From positions 310,001 through 374,000 of the forward strand of contig NZ_BNBI01000003.1 in assembly GCF_014655295.1 (NCBI RefSeq): DNA of 64,000 bases. Direction: 5' to 3'. Made by a program: the position numbers and the translations under genes. The stretch comes from Streptomyces fumanus (lineage in GTDB: Bacteria; Actinomycetota; Actinomycetes; Streptomycetales; Streptomycetaceae). The notes beneath the pieces are model-generated. The model worked only from the letters and a program-made list of their open reading frames with translations. It searched no databases and was not told the DNA's origin. Shown in pieces: positions 34,483 through 43,296 of the stretch (its first letter is position 1; each line of letters starts with the position of its first letter).

Positions 34483-35613
34483 ATGACCGCACCCCGTAGG
34501 GTCCTCGTCGTCGGCGGCGGCGCCGCCGGCAACGCGACCGCGATCCTGCTGCGCCGGGCCGGCCTCGCCGTGGACCTGATCGAGGCCAAGGACGACTGGA
34601 ACGCCACCGCCGGCTCCGGCATCACCCTCCAGGGCAACGCCCTGCGCGTGCTGCGCGAACTGGGCGTGTGGGACCAGGTGGCGGCGTCCGGCTTCGGCTT
34701 CGACGCCGTCGGCCTCACCGCCCCCGACGGCACCGTCCTGCACGTCGAGGCCGGTGCGCGCACCGGCGGGGACGACCTGCCCGCCACCGTCGGCATGCAG
34801 CGCCCGCGGCTCCAGCAGATCCTGATCGACGCGGTCCGGGCCAGCGGGGCGAGCGTCCGGCTGGGCACCCGCGCCGACTCCTTCGAGCAGGACGGCGACG
34901 GCGTCGACGTACGCTTCACCGACGGCACCGAGGGCCGCTACGACCTGGTGGTCGCCGCCGACGGGCTCGGCTCGGCCACCCGGGCCGCGATCGGCGTCAC
35001 CGACCGGCCCGAACCCACCGGCATGGCCATCTGGCGCGTGGCCGCCCCCCGCCCGGCCGGGCTGACCCGCACCGACCTGGCCTACGGCGGCCCCGCCTAC
35101 ATCGCGGGCTACTGCCCCACCAGCGAGAGCACGATCTACGCCTACGTCGTCGAGGCCAACCGCGACCGGGCGTCCATCCCGCCGCGGTCGTACGCCGAGG
35201 AGATGCGCCGGCTGGCCTCCGCGTACGGCGGGTTCTGGCCGGAGATCACCGCGCACATCACCGATCCGGCGAAGGTCAACTACACCTGGTTCGACCGCCT
35301 GCTGGTGGAGGGCTCCTGGCACCGCGGGCGCGTGGTGCTCGCCGGTGACGCCGCGCACTGCTGCCCGCCCACCCTGGCCCAGGGCGCCGCGCTGTCCCTG
35401 GAGGACGCCTGGGTGCTGGCCGAGATGCTGACCGGCACCGAGACCTGGGACGACGCGCTGTTCCGGGCGTACTACGAGCGGCGGATCGCCCGGGTCCGCC
35501 CGGTCGTCGAGGCGTCCGTGCAGCTCGGCCGGTGGCAGCTCGACGGGGTCCGCGACGCCGACGTACCCGGCCTGATGGGCCGCGTCATGACACTGCTCAG
35601 GGAGCTGCCGTGA
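34483..35613 (+). CDS. FAD-dependent aromatic monooxygenase
   Basis: 376 residues with the three class A flavin monooxygenase motifs: GGGAAGNATAILL (Rossmann), VAADGLGSATR (DG) and LAGDAAHCCPPTLAQGAALSLEDAWVLAE (GD). This places it with salicylate/6-hydroxynicotinate hydroxylases, which hydroxylate an activated ring with NAD(P)H and O2, in some cases with decarboxylation. It would prepare the ring for the extradiol dioxygenase encoded two genes later. The ribosome site GAAGGAG is clear. The stop overlaps the next GTG. Confidence 0.92.
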   Translation: MTAPRRVLVVGGGAAGNATAILLRRAGLAVDLIEAKDDWNATAGSGITLQGNALRVLRELGVWDQVAASGFGFDAVGLTAPDGTVLHVEAGARTGGDDLPATVGMQRPRLQQILIDAVRASGASVRLGTRADSFEQDGDGVDVRFTDGTEGRYDLVVAADGLGSATRAAIGVTDRPEPTGMAIWRVAAPRPAGLTRTDLAYGGPAYIAGYCPTSESTIYAYVVEANRDRASIPPRSYAEEMRRLASAYGGFWPEITAHITDPAKVNYTWFDRLLVEGSWHRGRVVLAGDAAHCCPPTLAQGAALSLEDAWVLAEMLTGTETWDDALFRAYYERRIARVRPVVEASVQLGRWQLDGVRDADVPGLMGRVMTLLRELP

Positions 35614-36608
35614 CGTCACCGACCGTGGACGTGCACGCGCACGTCCTGCTGCCCGAGGTGGAGGCGCTGGTGGCGGGGCTGCCGGGGCTGGCCGAGGCGC
35701 GGGCGCTGGACGCCCGCCGCAACGGCCCCGAATCCCTCGCGGTCAGCGGCCCGATGGTCCGCGAGCGCATCCCCCGCCTGACGGACGTGACCGTGCGGCT
35801 CGCCGCGATGGACGCGCAGGGCGTGGACGTACAGGTGGTCAGCCCGTCGCCGTCGCACTACCACTACTGGGCGGACGAGGACACGGCCCGCGAGGTGTGC
35901 CGGCTGGCCAACGAGGCGACCGCCGCGCACTGCGCCCGGGCGCCCGAGCGGCTCAGGGGGCTCGGGCTGGTGCCGCTCCAGCACCCCGGGCTGATGCCGG
36001 AGGCGCTCGACCACGCCCTGGCGCAGGGCCTGCTCGGGGTGGAGATCTCCAGCCACGCCCCCGGCCGGGAGCTGTCCGATCCGGCGTACGAGCCGTTCTG
36101 GGCGCGGGCCGAGGAGACCGGGGCGATCCTGTTCCTGCACCCCTTCGGGTGCACGCTCGACGAGCGGCTGGACCGGTGGTACCTGTCCAACACGGTCGGC
36201 CAGCCCACCGAGAACGCCGTCGCCCTCTCCCACCTGATCTTCTCCGGGGTGCTGGACCGGCACCCCGGGCTGAAGCTGATCGCGGCGCACGGCGGCGGCT
36301 ATCTGCCGACCCACATCGGCCGTTCCGACCACGCCTGGTCGGCCCGCCCGGACGCCGGGTCCGGCTGCGCGCACCTGCCCAGCAGCTATCTCAAGCGCCT
36401 GTACTTCGACTCCCTCGTGCACGATCCGCACGTGCTGCGGGAGCTGGTCCGGGCCGCCGGCGCCGACCGGGTGCTGCTCGGCTCCGACTTCCCCTTCGAC
36501 ATGGGCACCGAGGACCCGGTCGCCGCGCTGCGCGCCGCCCGGTTGCCCGAAGCCGACTTCCACGCCGTACGGGGCGGCAACGCCGCCGCCCTCCTGAGGA
36601 AGGACTGA
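35610..36608 (+). CDS. Amidohydrolase (ACMSD-like decarboxylase family)
   Basis: 332 residues from a GTG at 35610 overlapping the upstream stop (GTGA) with GGGAGCTG as ribosome site. It has the TIM-barrel metal ligands of amidohydrolase 2 proteins: VDVHAHVLLPE, LFLHPFG, LIAAHGGGYLP and LGSDFPFD. The closest functional types are aminocarboxymuconate-semialdehyde and gamma-resorcylate decarboxylases, so removal of a ring or chain carboxylate is the inferred step. Confidence 0.9.
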   Translation: MTSPTVDVHAHVLLPEVEALVAGLPGLAEARALDARRNGPESLAVSGPMVRERIPRLTDVTVRLAAMDAQGVDVQVVSPSPSHYHYWADEDTAREVCRLANEATAAHCARAPERLRGLGLVPLQHPGLMPEALDHALAQGLLGVEISSHAPGRELSDPAYEPFWARAEETGAILFLHPFGCTLDERLDRWYLSNTVGQPTENAVALSHLIFSGVLDRHPGLKLIAAHGGGYLPTHIGRSDHAWSARPDAGSGCAHLPSSYLKRLYFDSLVHDPHVLRELVRAAGADRVLLGSDFPFDMGTEDPVAALRAARLPEADFHAVRGGNAAALLRKD

Positions 36609-36612
36609 CACC

Positions 36613-37545
36613 ATGCGTCTGCTCACCCATCTGAGGCACGTCGACCTCGCCGTGCCCGACTACGACAAGCAGCTCGACTTCTACTCCGGCGTCTGGGGCC
36701 TGACCAAGGTCGCCGAGGACTCCGGGATCTCCTTCCTGGCCGCCGAGGGCTCCCCCGAGCAGTACGTCGTCCGGCTGCGCAAGGCCGACGAGAAGCGTCT
36801 GGACCTGGTCTCCTACGGGGCCGCCAGTGCCGCCGACGTCGACACGCTCGCCGAGCAACTGCTCGCGGGCGGCGTGCAGTTGATCACCCAGCCGGGGAAG
36901 GTCGACACCCCCGGCGGCGGCTACGGCTTCCGGTTCTTCGACGTGGACGGCCGCACCATCGAGGTCTCCGCCGACGTCGAGGTACGCCGGCACCGCAAGA
37001 TCGAGGAGAAGGAGGCCATCCCGGTCAAGCTCTCCCACGTGGTCCTCAACTCCCCCGATCTGAACCGCACCCGGGAGTGGTACGAGCGGCACCTCGGCTT
37101 CGCGCTGTCGGACACGCTCAGCTCGCCGCGCATGGGCGAGGTCATGCACTTCATGCGGATCAGCAACCAGCACCACTCGATGGCCATCGCCCGGGGCCCG
37201 CACACCGCCCTGCACCACATCTCCTTCGAGATGCGCGGCCTCGACGAGTACATGCGCGGCTCCGGCCGGGTCATCCGCGCCGGGTACCGGAAGATCTGGG
37301 GTCCGGGCCGGCACATGGCCGGGGACAACACCTTCACCTACTTCCTCGACCCGCAGGGCAACACCGTGGAGTACACCACCGAGCTGGAGCTGCTCGACGA
37401 GGACACCTGGCACCCGCACGTCTACGACTTCTCCCAGCCCGAGGTCACCGACCAGTGGGGCACCGCCAACCCGATGAACGAGCTGATCGCCAAGGAGTCG
37501 TTCAACGACCCCGACCGCGGTGTCTTCGTCGCCCCGCCGGTCTGA
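36613..37545 (+). CDS. Extradiol (catechol 2,3-) dioxygenase, VOC superfamily
   Basis: 310 residues in two VOC domains (about 5-120 and 138-260). Iron ligands of the second domain are present: His142 (LSHVV), His in HHISFEM (201/202) and Glu253 (TVEYTTE). Catalytic His (NQHHSMA) and Tyr (TYFLDP) positions also match. It is therefore a type I extradiol enzyme that opens a catechol or hydroquinol ring next to its hydroxyls with Fe(II) and O2. It is 4 nt behind the decarboxylase gene and is the ring-opening step of the operon. Confidence 0.93.
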   Translation: MRLLTHLRHVDLAVPDYDKQLDFYSGVWGLTKVAEDSGISFLAAEGSPEQYVVRLRKADEKRLDLVSYGAASAADVDTLAEQLLAGGVQLITQPGKVDTPGGGYGFRFFDVDGRTIEVSADVEVRRHRKIEEKEAIPVKLSHVVLNSPDLNRTREWYERHLGFALSDTLSSPRMGEVMHFMRISNQHHSMAIARGPHTALHHISFEMRGLDEYMRGSGRVIRAGYRKIWGPGRHMAGDNTFTYFLDPQGNTVEYTTELELLDEDTWHPHVYDFSQPEVTDQWGTANPMNELIAKESFNDPDRGVFVAPPV

Positions 37546-37626
37546 GCCACCGCAGCCGACGGCCGGGGACCCGCCACCCGCGCGTCCCCGGCTCCCCCCT
37601 CTCCTCACCTCTGCCTCAGGAGTCCC

Positions 37627-38598
37627 ATGCGTTTCGCCGCCTACGAGTACCGGCAACGCCACCAGGTGGCCGTCGTGGAAGCGGACGGCACCCTCTACCC
37701 GCTGCCCGGGGTCACCTCGCTCACCGCGCTGCTCACGGAGACCGGCGGGCTGCCCGGGCTGCTCGCCGCCGGCGCGGCGGCCCTGGACGTGCCGCCCGGC
37801 CCGCACGTCTCCCAGGTCCGGCTGCTGCCCCCGCTCCAGCCGACCTCCGTACGGGACTTCGTCACCTTCGAGGAGCACGTCGAGGGCATACGCCGTTCCG
37901 TGGACGGCGCCGCGGGCGTGCCCGAGCAGTGGTACGCGGCGCCGACCTTCTACTTCACCAACCCGCACGCCATCTACGGCCCCGGCGACGCCGTCCCGGT
38001 GCCGCCCGGTTGCACCGCGCTCGACTTCGAGCTGGAGGTGGCCGCGGTCATCGGCCGCGAGGGCCGCGACCTCACCCCGGAGCTGGCCCGCGACCACATC
38101 GTCGGCTACACCGTCTTCAACGACTGGTCCGCCCGGGACCTGCAGTCCGCGGAGATGAAGGTCGGCCTCGGCCCCTGCAAGGGCAAGGACACCGCCACCA
38201 CCCTCGGCCCCTACCTGGTCACCGCCGACGAACTGGAGCCGCACCGGGACGCCGAGGGCCTGCTGAAGCTGGCCCTGACCGCCGAGGTCAACGGCGAGAA
38301 GGTCGGCGAGGACCTGCTGTCCCACATGAGCTGGACCTTCGAGGAGATGGTCGCCTACGCCTCGCGCGGCACCCGCGTGGTCCCGGGCGACGTCCTGGGC
38401 TCGGGCACCTGCGGCAACGGCGGCTGCCTGGCCGAACTGTGGGGCCGGCGCGGCGAGCAGAGCCCGCCGCCGCTCAAGCCCGGTGACACGGTCACCCTCA
38501 CCGTCGAGGGCCTCGGCACCCTCACCAACACCGTCGTCCCCGGCGCCGAACCCGTCCCCCTGCCGGCCGGCCGGCGGCACCGCCGGGAGCGGCCGTGA
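37627..38598 (+). CDS. Second fumarylacetoacetate hydrolase family protein
   Basis: 323 residues. FAH features: VRDFVTFEEHVEG, DFELEVAAVIGREGRDL (metal Glu), GYTVFNDWSARDLQSAEMKVGLGPCKGKD and GSGTCGNGGCLAEL. It is closer to the true acylpyruvase/fumarylacetoacetase type than the first FAH protein. It may release pyruvate or fumarate from the ring-cleavage product. It follows an 81-nt gap, the largest in the operon, and its stop overlaps the next start. Confidence 0.9.
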   Translation: MRFAAYEYRQRHQVAVVEADGTLYPLPGVTSLTALLTETGGLPGLLAAGAAALDVPPGPHVSQVRLLPPLQPTSVRDFVTFEEHVEGIRRSVDGAAGVPEQWYAAPTFYFTNPHAIYGPGDAVPVPPGCTALDFELEVAAVIGREGRDLTPELARDHIVGYTVFNDWSARDLQSAEMKVGLGPCKGKDTATTLGPYLVTADELEPHRDAEGLLKLALTAEVNGEKVGEDLLSHMSWTFEEMVAYASRGTRVVPGDVLGSGTCGNGGCLAELWGRRGEQSPPPLKPGDTVTLTVEGLGTLTNTVVPGAEPVPLPAGRRHRRERP

Positions 38599-39347
38599 GC
38601 ACGCCCCCGGGAAAGCTGGCGGGCAAGGTCGTCGTCGTCACCGGCGCGGCCCGCGGCCAGGGCGCGGCCGAGGCGGCGGCGCTCGCCCGCGAGGGCGCCC
38701 GGGTCGTCGCCACCGACGTGGACCCGGACGGGGACTGCCGCCGCCTCGACGTCAGCAGCGAGCCGGAGTGGGCGCGGCTCGCCGCCGAACTGCGCGCGAC
38801 GTACGGGCAGGTGCACGGCCTGGTCAACAACGCCGGGATCACCTGGCGGGCCCGGGTCGGCGAGGTCCGGCCCGAGGACCTGGCACGGGTGCACGCGGTC
38901 AACGTCACCGGTCCGCTGCTGGGCATCCAGCACCTGGCGCCGCTGATGCCGGCCGGCGCCTCGGTGGTCAACGTCGGCTCCTCGGCGGCCCTCACCGCGC
39001 ACTACCCGGTGGCCTACACGACCAGCAAGTGGGCGCTGCGCGGCCTGTCCAAGGCGGCGGCGCTGGAGCTGGGCCCGCGCGGCATCCGGGTGAACACGGT
39101 CCACCCCGGCTACATCGAGACCGACATGACCGCCTCCGCCGCCCCGGCGTTCCGGGAGGCCAACGTCCGCGAGACCCCGCTGGGCCGCACCGGCACGGCC
39201 GACGAGGTGGCGCCGCTGGTGGTGTTCCTGCTGTCGGACGAGTCGTCGTTCATCACCGGCGCGGAGATCCCCGTCGACGGCGGGCTGACCGCGCACGGCG
39301 GTGTCAAGTCGGTCTCCGACGCGCTGCGCGAAGGGGGCGGCGCGTGA
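38595..39347 (+). CDS. Short-chain dehydrogenase/reductase
   Basis: 250 residues of classical SDR type: [12 protein letters not shown] (cofactor motif), NNAGITW, catalytic Ser in [19 protein letters not shown] (Tyr, Lys) and the [11 protein letters not shown] end. Acidic ATDVD after the second strand suggests NAD+. It would oxidise or reduce a hydroxy/keto intermediate of the pathway. It overlaps both neighbours by 4 bp. Confidence 0.93.
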   Translation: MSTPPGKLAGKVVVVTGAARGQGAAEAAALAREGARVVATDVDPDGDCRRLDVSSEPEWARLAAELRATYGQVHGLVNNAGITWRARVGEVRPEDLARVHAVNVTGPLLGIQHLAPLMPAGASVVNVGSSAALTAHYPVAYTTSKWALRGLSKAAALELGPRGIRVNTVHPGYIETDMTASAAPAFREANVRETPLGRTGTADEVAPLVVFLLSDESSFITGAEIPVDGGLTAHGGVKSVSDALREGGGA

Positions 39348-40147
39348 AGCGGCTAGCGGGCAAGGTCGCGCTGATCTCCGGGACCGCGCGGGGCCAGGGC
39401 CGGGCGGCGGCCCTGCGGTTCGCGGCGGAGGGCGCGCTCGTGGTCGGCGGCGACCTGCGCCACGAGGAGGCCGTCGAGACCCAGCGGCTGATCGCCCGGG
39501 AGGGCGGCACCGCGCTGACGCCGCCCGGTCCGCTGGACGTCACCGACGAGGAGTCGGTGCGCGCGTGGGTGGCGGAGGCGGCGGAGGCGTTCGGCGGCAT
39601 CGACATCGTGTACGCCAACGCCGGGGCGGTGCGCTTCGGGCCGATCACCGAACAGCCGTACGCGGACTTCGCGTTCACGATGCGTGCCGAGCTGGACTCG
39701 GTGTGGCTGACCGTCCGGGCGGCCTGGCCGCATCTGCTGCGCAGCCGGGGGTGCGTGCTGACGGTCGGCTCGACCGCCGGGCTGACCGGCTCGCTCACCA
39801 ACGGCCGGACCGCGCACTCGGCGTCCAAGGGCGCGGTGATCGCGCTCACCCGGCAACTGGCGGCGGAGGGCGCCCCGTACGGCGTCCGCGCCAACTGCGT
39901 CAGCCCGGGGATGATCGACACGGAGGGGTCGCGCGGCGATCTGCTCGCCGAAGACCATCCGATGCGCTCCATCGCCCGGCACATCCCCCTGGGCCGGCTC
40001 GGCGTCCCCGAGGACGTCGTGAACGCGGCCGTGTTCCTGGTCTCCGACGAGGCCGCGTACGTCACCGGCGCCCATCTCGTGGTGGACGGCGGCTGGTCCG
40101 CCGTGCTGCCCGGCGCCGACCCCACCGGAAAGGAAACCCGCACGTGA
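39344..40147 (+). CDS. Second short-chain dehydrogenase/reductase
   Basis: 267 residues from a GTG at 39344. SDR motifs: [21 protein letters not shown] (in place of NNAG), catalytic Ser in [10 protein letters not shown], and [11 protein letters not shown] where the usual Tyr of YxxxK is His. The Tyr-to-His change at the catalytic position is unusual and may alter or abolish the oxidoreductase activity. Gene overlaps on both sides place it firmly in the operon. Confidence 0.9.
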   Translation: MKRLAGKVALISGTARGQGRAAALRFAAEGALVVGGDLRHEEAVETQRLIAREGGTALTPPGPLDVTDEESVRAWVAEAAEAFGGIDIVYANAGAVRFGPITEQPYADFAFTMRAELDSVWLTVRAAWPHLLRSRGCVLTVGSTAGLTGSLTNGRTAHSASKGAVIALTRQLAAEGAPYGVRANCVSPGMIDTEGSRGDLLAEDHPMRSIARHIPLGRLGVPEDVVNAAVFLVSDEAAYVTGAHLVVDGGWSAVLPGADPTGKETRT

Positions 40148-40926
40148 ACAAGGTCCGCGACAGTGCCGCCGAGGCGGTCGCCGACATTCCCGACGGCGCC
40201 TCGCTGGCGGTCGGCGGCTTCGGCCTCAGCGGGGTGCCCGAGGTGCTGATCCGCGCGCTGTACGAGCGGGGCTCGACGGGGCTGCGGGTGGTCTCCAACA
40301 ACTGCGGGGTGGACGGGCGCGGTCTCGGTGTGCTGCTCGCCGCCGGGCGGATCGCCCGGGTCACCGGCTCCTACGTCGGCGAGAACAAGGAGTTCGCCCG
40401 CCAGTACCTCAGCGGTGAGCTGGAGGTGGAGCTGACCCCGCAGGGCACGCTCGCCGAACGGCTGCGGGCCGGCGGCGCGGGCATCCCCGCGTTCTACACC
40501 CCGGCCGGGGTCGGCACCCAGGTCGCCCGGGGCGGTCTGCCCTGGCGGTACGCGGCCGACGGCACGGTCGCGGTGGCCTCCCCGGCCAAGGAGACCCGGG
40601 AGTTCGCCGGCCGCCCGTACGTCCTGGAGCACGGCATCACCACCGACTTCGCCCTTGTACGGGCCTGGCGCGGCGACCGGCACGGCAACCTGGTGTTCCG
40701 CAAGGCGGCCGCCAACTTCAACCCGCCGGCCGCCATGGCGGGCAAGGTCACCCTTGCCGAGGTCGAGGAGCTCGTCGAGCCGGGCGAGCTGGCCCCCGAC
40801 GCGGTGCACCTGCCGGGCGTCTACGTCCAGCGGGTGGTGGCGCTCAGCGCCGAGGAGGCTGCGGACAAGCGGATCGAACGCCTGACGACCTCCGCGTCGT
40901 CGACCCGAGGGGCGGTACGCGACTGA
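40144..40926 (+). CDS. 3-oxoacid CoA-transferase, subunit A
   Basis: 260 residues with the alpha-subunit pattern [70 protein letters not shown] (read in parts) and [13 protein letters not shown]. With subunit B it moves CoA from a donor such as succinyl-CoA to a 3-oxoacid (acetoacetate or 3-oxoadipate type). Its place at the operon end says that the ring-cleavage route yields a beta-keto acid that must be activated before thiolysis. Confidence 0.94.
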   Translation: MNKVRDSAAEAVADIPDGASLAVGGFGLSGVPEVLIRALYERGSTGLRVVSNNCGVDGRGLGVLLAAGRIARVTGSYVGENKEFARQYLSGELEVELTPQGTLAERLRAGGAGIPAFYTPAGVGTQVARGGLPWRYAADGTVAVASPAKETREFAGRPYVLEHGITTDFALVRAWRGDRHGNLVFRKAAANFNPPAAMAGKVTLAEVEELVEPGELAPDAVHLPGVYVQRVVALSAEEAADKRIERLTTSASSTRGAVRD

Positions 40927-41558
40927 TGGCCTGGACCCGCGACCAGATGGCCGCCCGCGCCGCCGCCGAACTCACCGACGGCTCCTACGTCAACCTCGGC
41001 ATCGGCCTGCCCACCCTGATCCCCGGCCACCTCCCGCCCGGTGTGCGGGTGGTCCTGCACTCCGAGAACGGCATCCTCGGCACCGGCCCCTACCCCGCCG
41101 AGGACGAGGTCGACCCGGATCTGATCAACGCCGGGAAGGAGACGGTCACCGTGCTGCCGGGGGCGTCGTTCTTCGACTCGGCGCTGTCCTTCGGGATGAT
41201 CCGGGGCGGTCACATCGACACCGCCGTGCTGGGCGCCATGCAGGTGTCCCAGCACGGTGACCTGGCCAACTGGATGATCCCCGGCAAGATGGTCAAGGGC
41301 ATGGGCGGCGCCATGGACCTGGTGCACGGGGCCCGCCGGGTGATCGTGCTGATGGAGCACACCGCCAAGGACGGCAGCCCCAAGATCCTCCAGGAGTGCG
41401 CGCTGCCGCTGACCGGCGAGCGGTGCGTGCACCGGATCATCACCGACCTCGGCGTCCTCGACGTCACCGAGGACGGCCTGGCCCTGGTGGAGACCGCCCC
41501 GGGGGTCACCGCCGAGGACATCGCCGCCCGTACCGACGCCGTGGTCCGCACGGCGTAA
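40926..41558 (+). CDS. 3-oxoacid CoA-transferase, subunit B
   Basis: 210 residues; the start overlaps the subunit A stop (TGATG). [15 protein letters not shown] and the active-site glutamate of [12 protein letters not shown] (Glu47), which forms the glutamyl-CoA intermediate, are present, along with [22 protein letters not shown] (in part). Last gene of the catabolic operon. No thiolase gene follows, so that step would use an enzyme encoded elsewhere. Confidence 0.95.
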   Translation: MAWTRDQMAARAAAELTDGSYVNLGIGLPTLIPGHLPPGVRVVLHSENGILGTGPYPAEDEVDPDLINAGKETVTVLPGASFFDSALSFGMIRGGHIDTAVLGAMQVSQHGDLANWMIPGKMVKGMGGAMDLVHGARRVIVLMEHTAKDGSPKILQECALPLTGERCVHRIITDLGVLDVTEDGLALVETAPGVTAEDIAARTDAVVRTA

Positions 41559-41624
41559 GGGGGGCACGGCGCCGTACGCCGCCGCCCGTGCCGGTGGCGG
41601 CGCGGGCGGCGGCGGACACGGTCG

Positions 41625-42542
41625 TCAGGCGGCGGACACGGAGAAGTAGTGCCCCTTGTCCAGGTCCTCCAGGAGGCCGGGGTGGACCGGCTCCCAGTCG
41701 AGCAGTTCGCGGGTGAGGGCGCTGGACGCCGGGCAGTCCTCGCCGACGAAGCCGCCGAGCATGGTGAAGTGCGCCGCGGCCTCCTCGGGGGCGACGGAGG
41801 CCACCGGCACGCCGAGGTGCCGGCCGATCACCTCGGCGATGTCGCGCAGGGCGACGCCCTCCTCGGCGGCGCCGTGCAGCATCGAACCGGCGGGGGCCCG
41901 CTCGACGGCCAGGCGGAACAGCCGCGCGGCGTCGAGCCGGTGCACGGCCGGCCAGCGGTTGGCGCCGTCGCCGACGTACCCGGCGACGCCCCGGTCCCGG
42001 GCGGTGGCGACCAGCGCGGCCAGGAAGCCGTTGTCGCCCTCGCCGTGGCAGGTCGGGGAGAGCCGCACCACCGAGGAACGCACCCCGCGGGCCGCGAGGG
42101 CGAGCGCCGCGTCCGCAGTGGCCGCGCGCGCCGAGAGCGTCGTGCCGCCGAAGCCGGCCGTGTCCCGCTCGGTCGCGACCCGCCCCGGGGCGACACCGGC
42201 CAGCCCGGAGGCGAGCACGAAGGGCCGGTCCGAGCCGGCCAGCGCGTCGCCGAAGGCGTCGACGGCGCGGCGGTCGGCCTCGGCGGCCCCCAGGTAGTCG
42301 CCGGTGAACGCGATGTCGTGCTTGAAGGCGAGGTGGATCACGCCGTCCGAGGCGGCGGCCGTCTCCCGGAGCACGTCGAGGTCGTCGAGGGTGCCCCGGA
42401 CCACGTCCGCCCCGGCCCCGGTGAGGGCGGCGGCGGACGCCTCGGAGCGGGCGAGCCCGACGACCTGGTGGCCGGCGTCGAGGAGTTCGGGGACGAGGGC
42501 GGAGCCGATCCAGCCGGACGCGCCGGTCACGAAGATGCGCAT
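41625..42542 (-). CDS. NAD-dependent epimerase/dehydratase-like SDR (extended)
   Basis: 305 residues from the ATG at 42542. N-terminal cofactor motif FVTGASGWIGSALVPELL, then VIHLAFKHD and a putative-dehydrogenase-like middle without the usual YxxxK, typical of atypical extended SDRs (SDR family called NAD(P)-binding or epimerase in genome annotation). It faces a TetR gene whose twin operator lies within 50 nt of this start, so its expression is almost surely TetR-controlled. The substrate is unknown. Confidence 0.88.
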   Translation of the reverse strand: MRIFVTGASGWIGSALVPELLDAGHQVVGLARSEASAAALTGAGADVVRGTLDDLDVLRETAAASDGVIHLAFKHDIAFTGDYLGAAEADRRAVDAFGDALAGSDRPFVLASGLAGVAPGRVATERDTAGFGGTTLSARAATADAALALAARGVRSSVVRLSPTCHGEGDNGFLAALVATARDRGVAGYVGDGANRWPAVHRLDAARLFRLAVERAPAGSMLHGAAEEGVALRDIAEVIGRHLGVPVASVAPEEAAAHFTMLGGFVGEDCPASSALTRELLDWEPVHPGLLEDLDKGHYFSVSAA

Positions 42543-42573
42543 GGGAGTTCTCCAAACGGACGGGAAGCAACCG

Positions 42574-42590
42574 ATGTCAGCCGCTGACAT
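42574..42590. promoter_or_regulatory. TetR operator 1
   Basis: ATGTCAGC-C-GCTGACAT, a perfect 17-bp palindrome, 32 nt upstream of the SDR start on the minus strand. Confidence 0.75.
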
Positions 42591-42604
42591 AGACGGTACC
42601 AGGC

Positions 42605-42623
42605 GATGTCAGCGACTGCCATC
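42605..42623. promoter_or_regulatory. TetR operator 2
   Basis: GATGTCAG-CGA-CTGCCATC, the same dyad with one mismatch, placed about three helical turns (32 bp) from operator 1. It covers the spacer between -35 and -10 of the TetR gene, whose -10 TAGGAT is at 42628-42633. Confidence 0.7.
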
Positions 42624-42639
42624 GCGTTAGGATCCCCCC

Positions 42640-43206
42640 ATGAGCAGATGGCAGCCGGACGCGAAGGGACGCCTCGCGAAGGCCGCGCTGGAGCTGTACT
42701 GCGAGCGCGGATACGAACAGACCACCGTGGCGGAGATCGCCGGACGGGCGGGACTGACCGAGCGGACCTTCTTCCGGCACTACGCCGACAAGCGCGAGGT
42801 GCTCTTCGACGGGACCGCCGCCCTGCAGGAGCTGTTCACGTCGGCGGTGGCCGCGGCACCGGAGGAGGCGGCGCCGATCGAGGCGGTCGCGGCGGGCCTG
42901 GAGGCGGTGTGCGCCTCCTTCGCCGGCCGTACGGAGTTCGCCCGCCGCCGGCACTTCGTGATCGCGGCGACCGCGGAGCTCCGGGAGCGCGAGCTGATCA
43001 AACTCGCCACGCTGGCGTCCGCGCTCGCCGCGACCCTGCGCCGGCGGGGCGTTCCCGAACCGGCCGCCGGGCTGACCGCGGAGGCGGGCGTGGCCGTCTT
43101 CAGGATCGGCTTCGAGCGCTGGGTCGCACCGGGCGAGGACCGGGAGCTGGCGCAGGTGGTACGGGAGTGCCTGGCCGGACTGCGGACCGCCGTCGGCGCC
43201 GCGTAG
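42640..43206 (+). CDS. TetR family regulator (leaderless)
   Basis: 188 residues; HTH TTVAEIAGRAGLTERTFFRHYADKREVLFDG (in parts) at residues ~28-55 is typical of TetR proteins that control facing SDR genes. The -10 box TAGGAT ends 6 nt before the ATG, so the mRNA is probably leaderless. It should repress itself and the divergent SDR gene through the two ATGTCAG dyads between them. Confidence 0.92.
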   Translation: MSRWQPDAKGRLAKAALELYCERGYEQTTVAEIAGRAGLTERTFFRHYADKREVLFDGTAALQELFTSAVAAAPEEAAPIEAVAAGLEAVCASFAGRTEFARRRHFVIAATAELRERELIKLATLASALAATLRRRGVPEPAAGLTAEAGVAVFRIGFERWVAPGEDRELAQVVRECLAGLRTAVGAA

Positions 43207-43209
43207 ACG

Positions 43210-43259
43210 GCCGGGGCCCGCCCGGGGCCCCGGCGGGGCGGGTCCGGGCGGGCCCCGGC
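43210..43259. terminator. Bidirectional terminator
   Basis: A perfect 16-bp stem (GCCGGGGCCCGCCCGG and its complement) with an 18-nt loop, starting 3 nt after the TetR stop and 37 nt from the pectate lyase stop on the other strand. Confidence 0.85.
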
Positions 43260-43296
43260 GGTGCTGCCGCGGTCCGGCGCGGGTGCGCTGGTGCCG

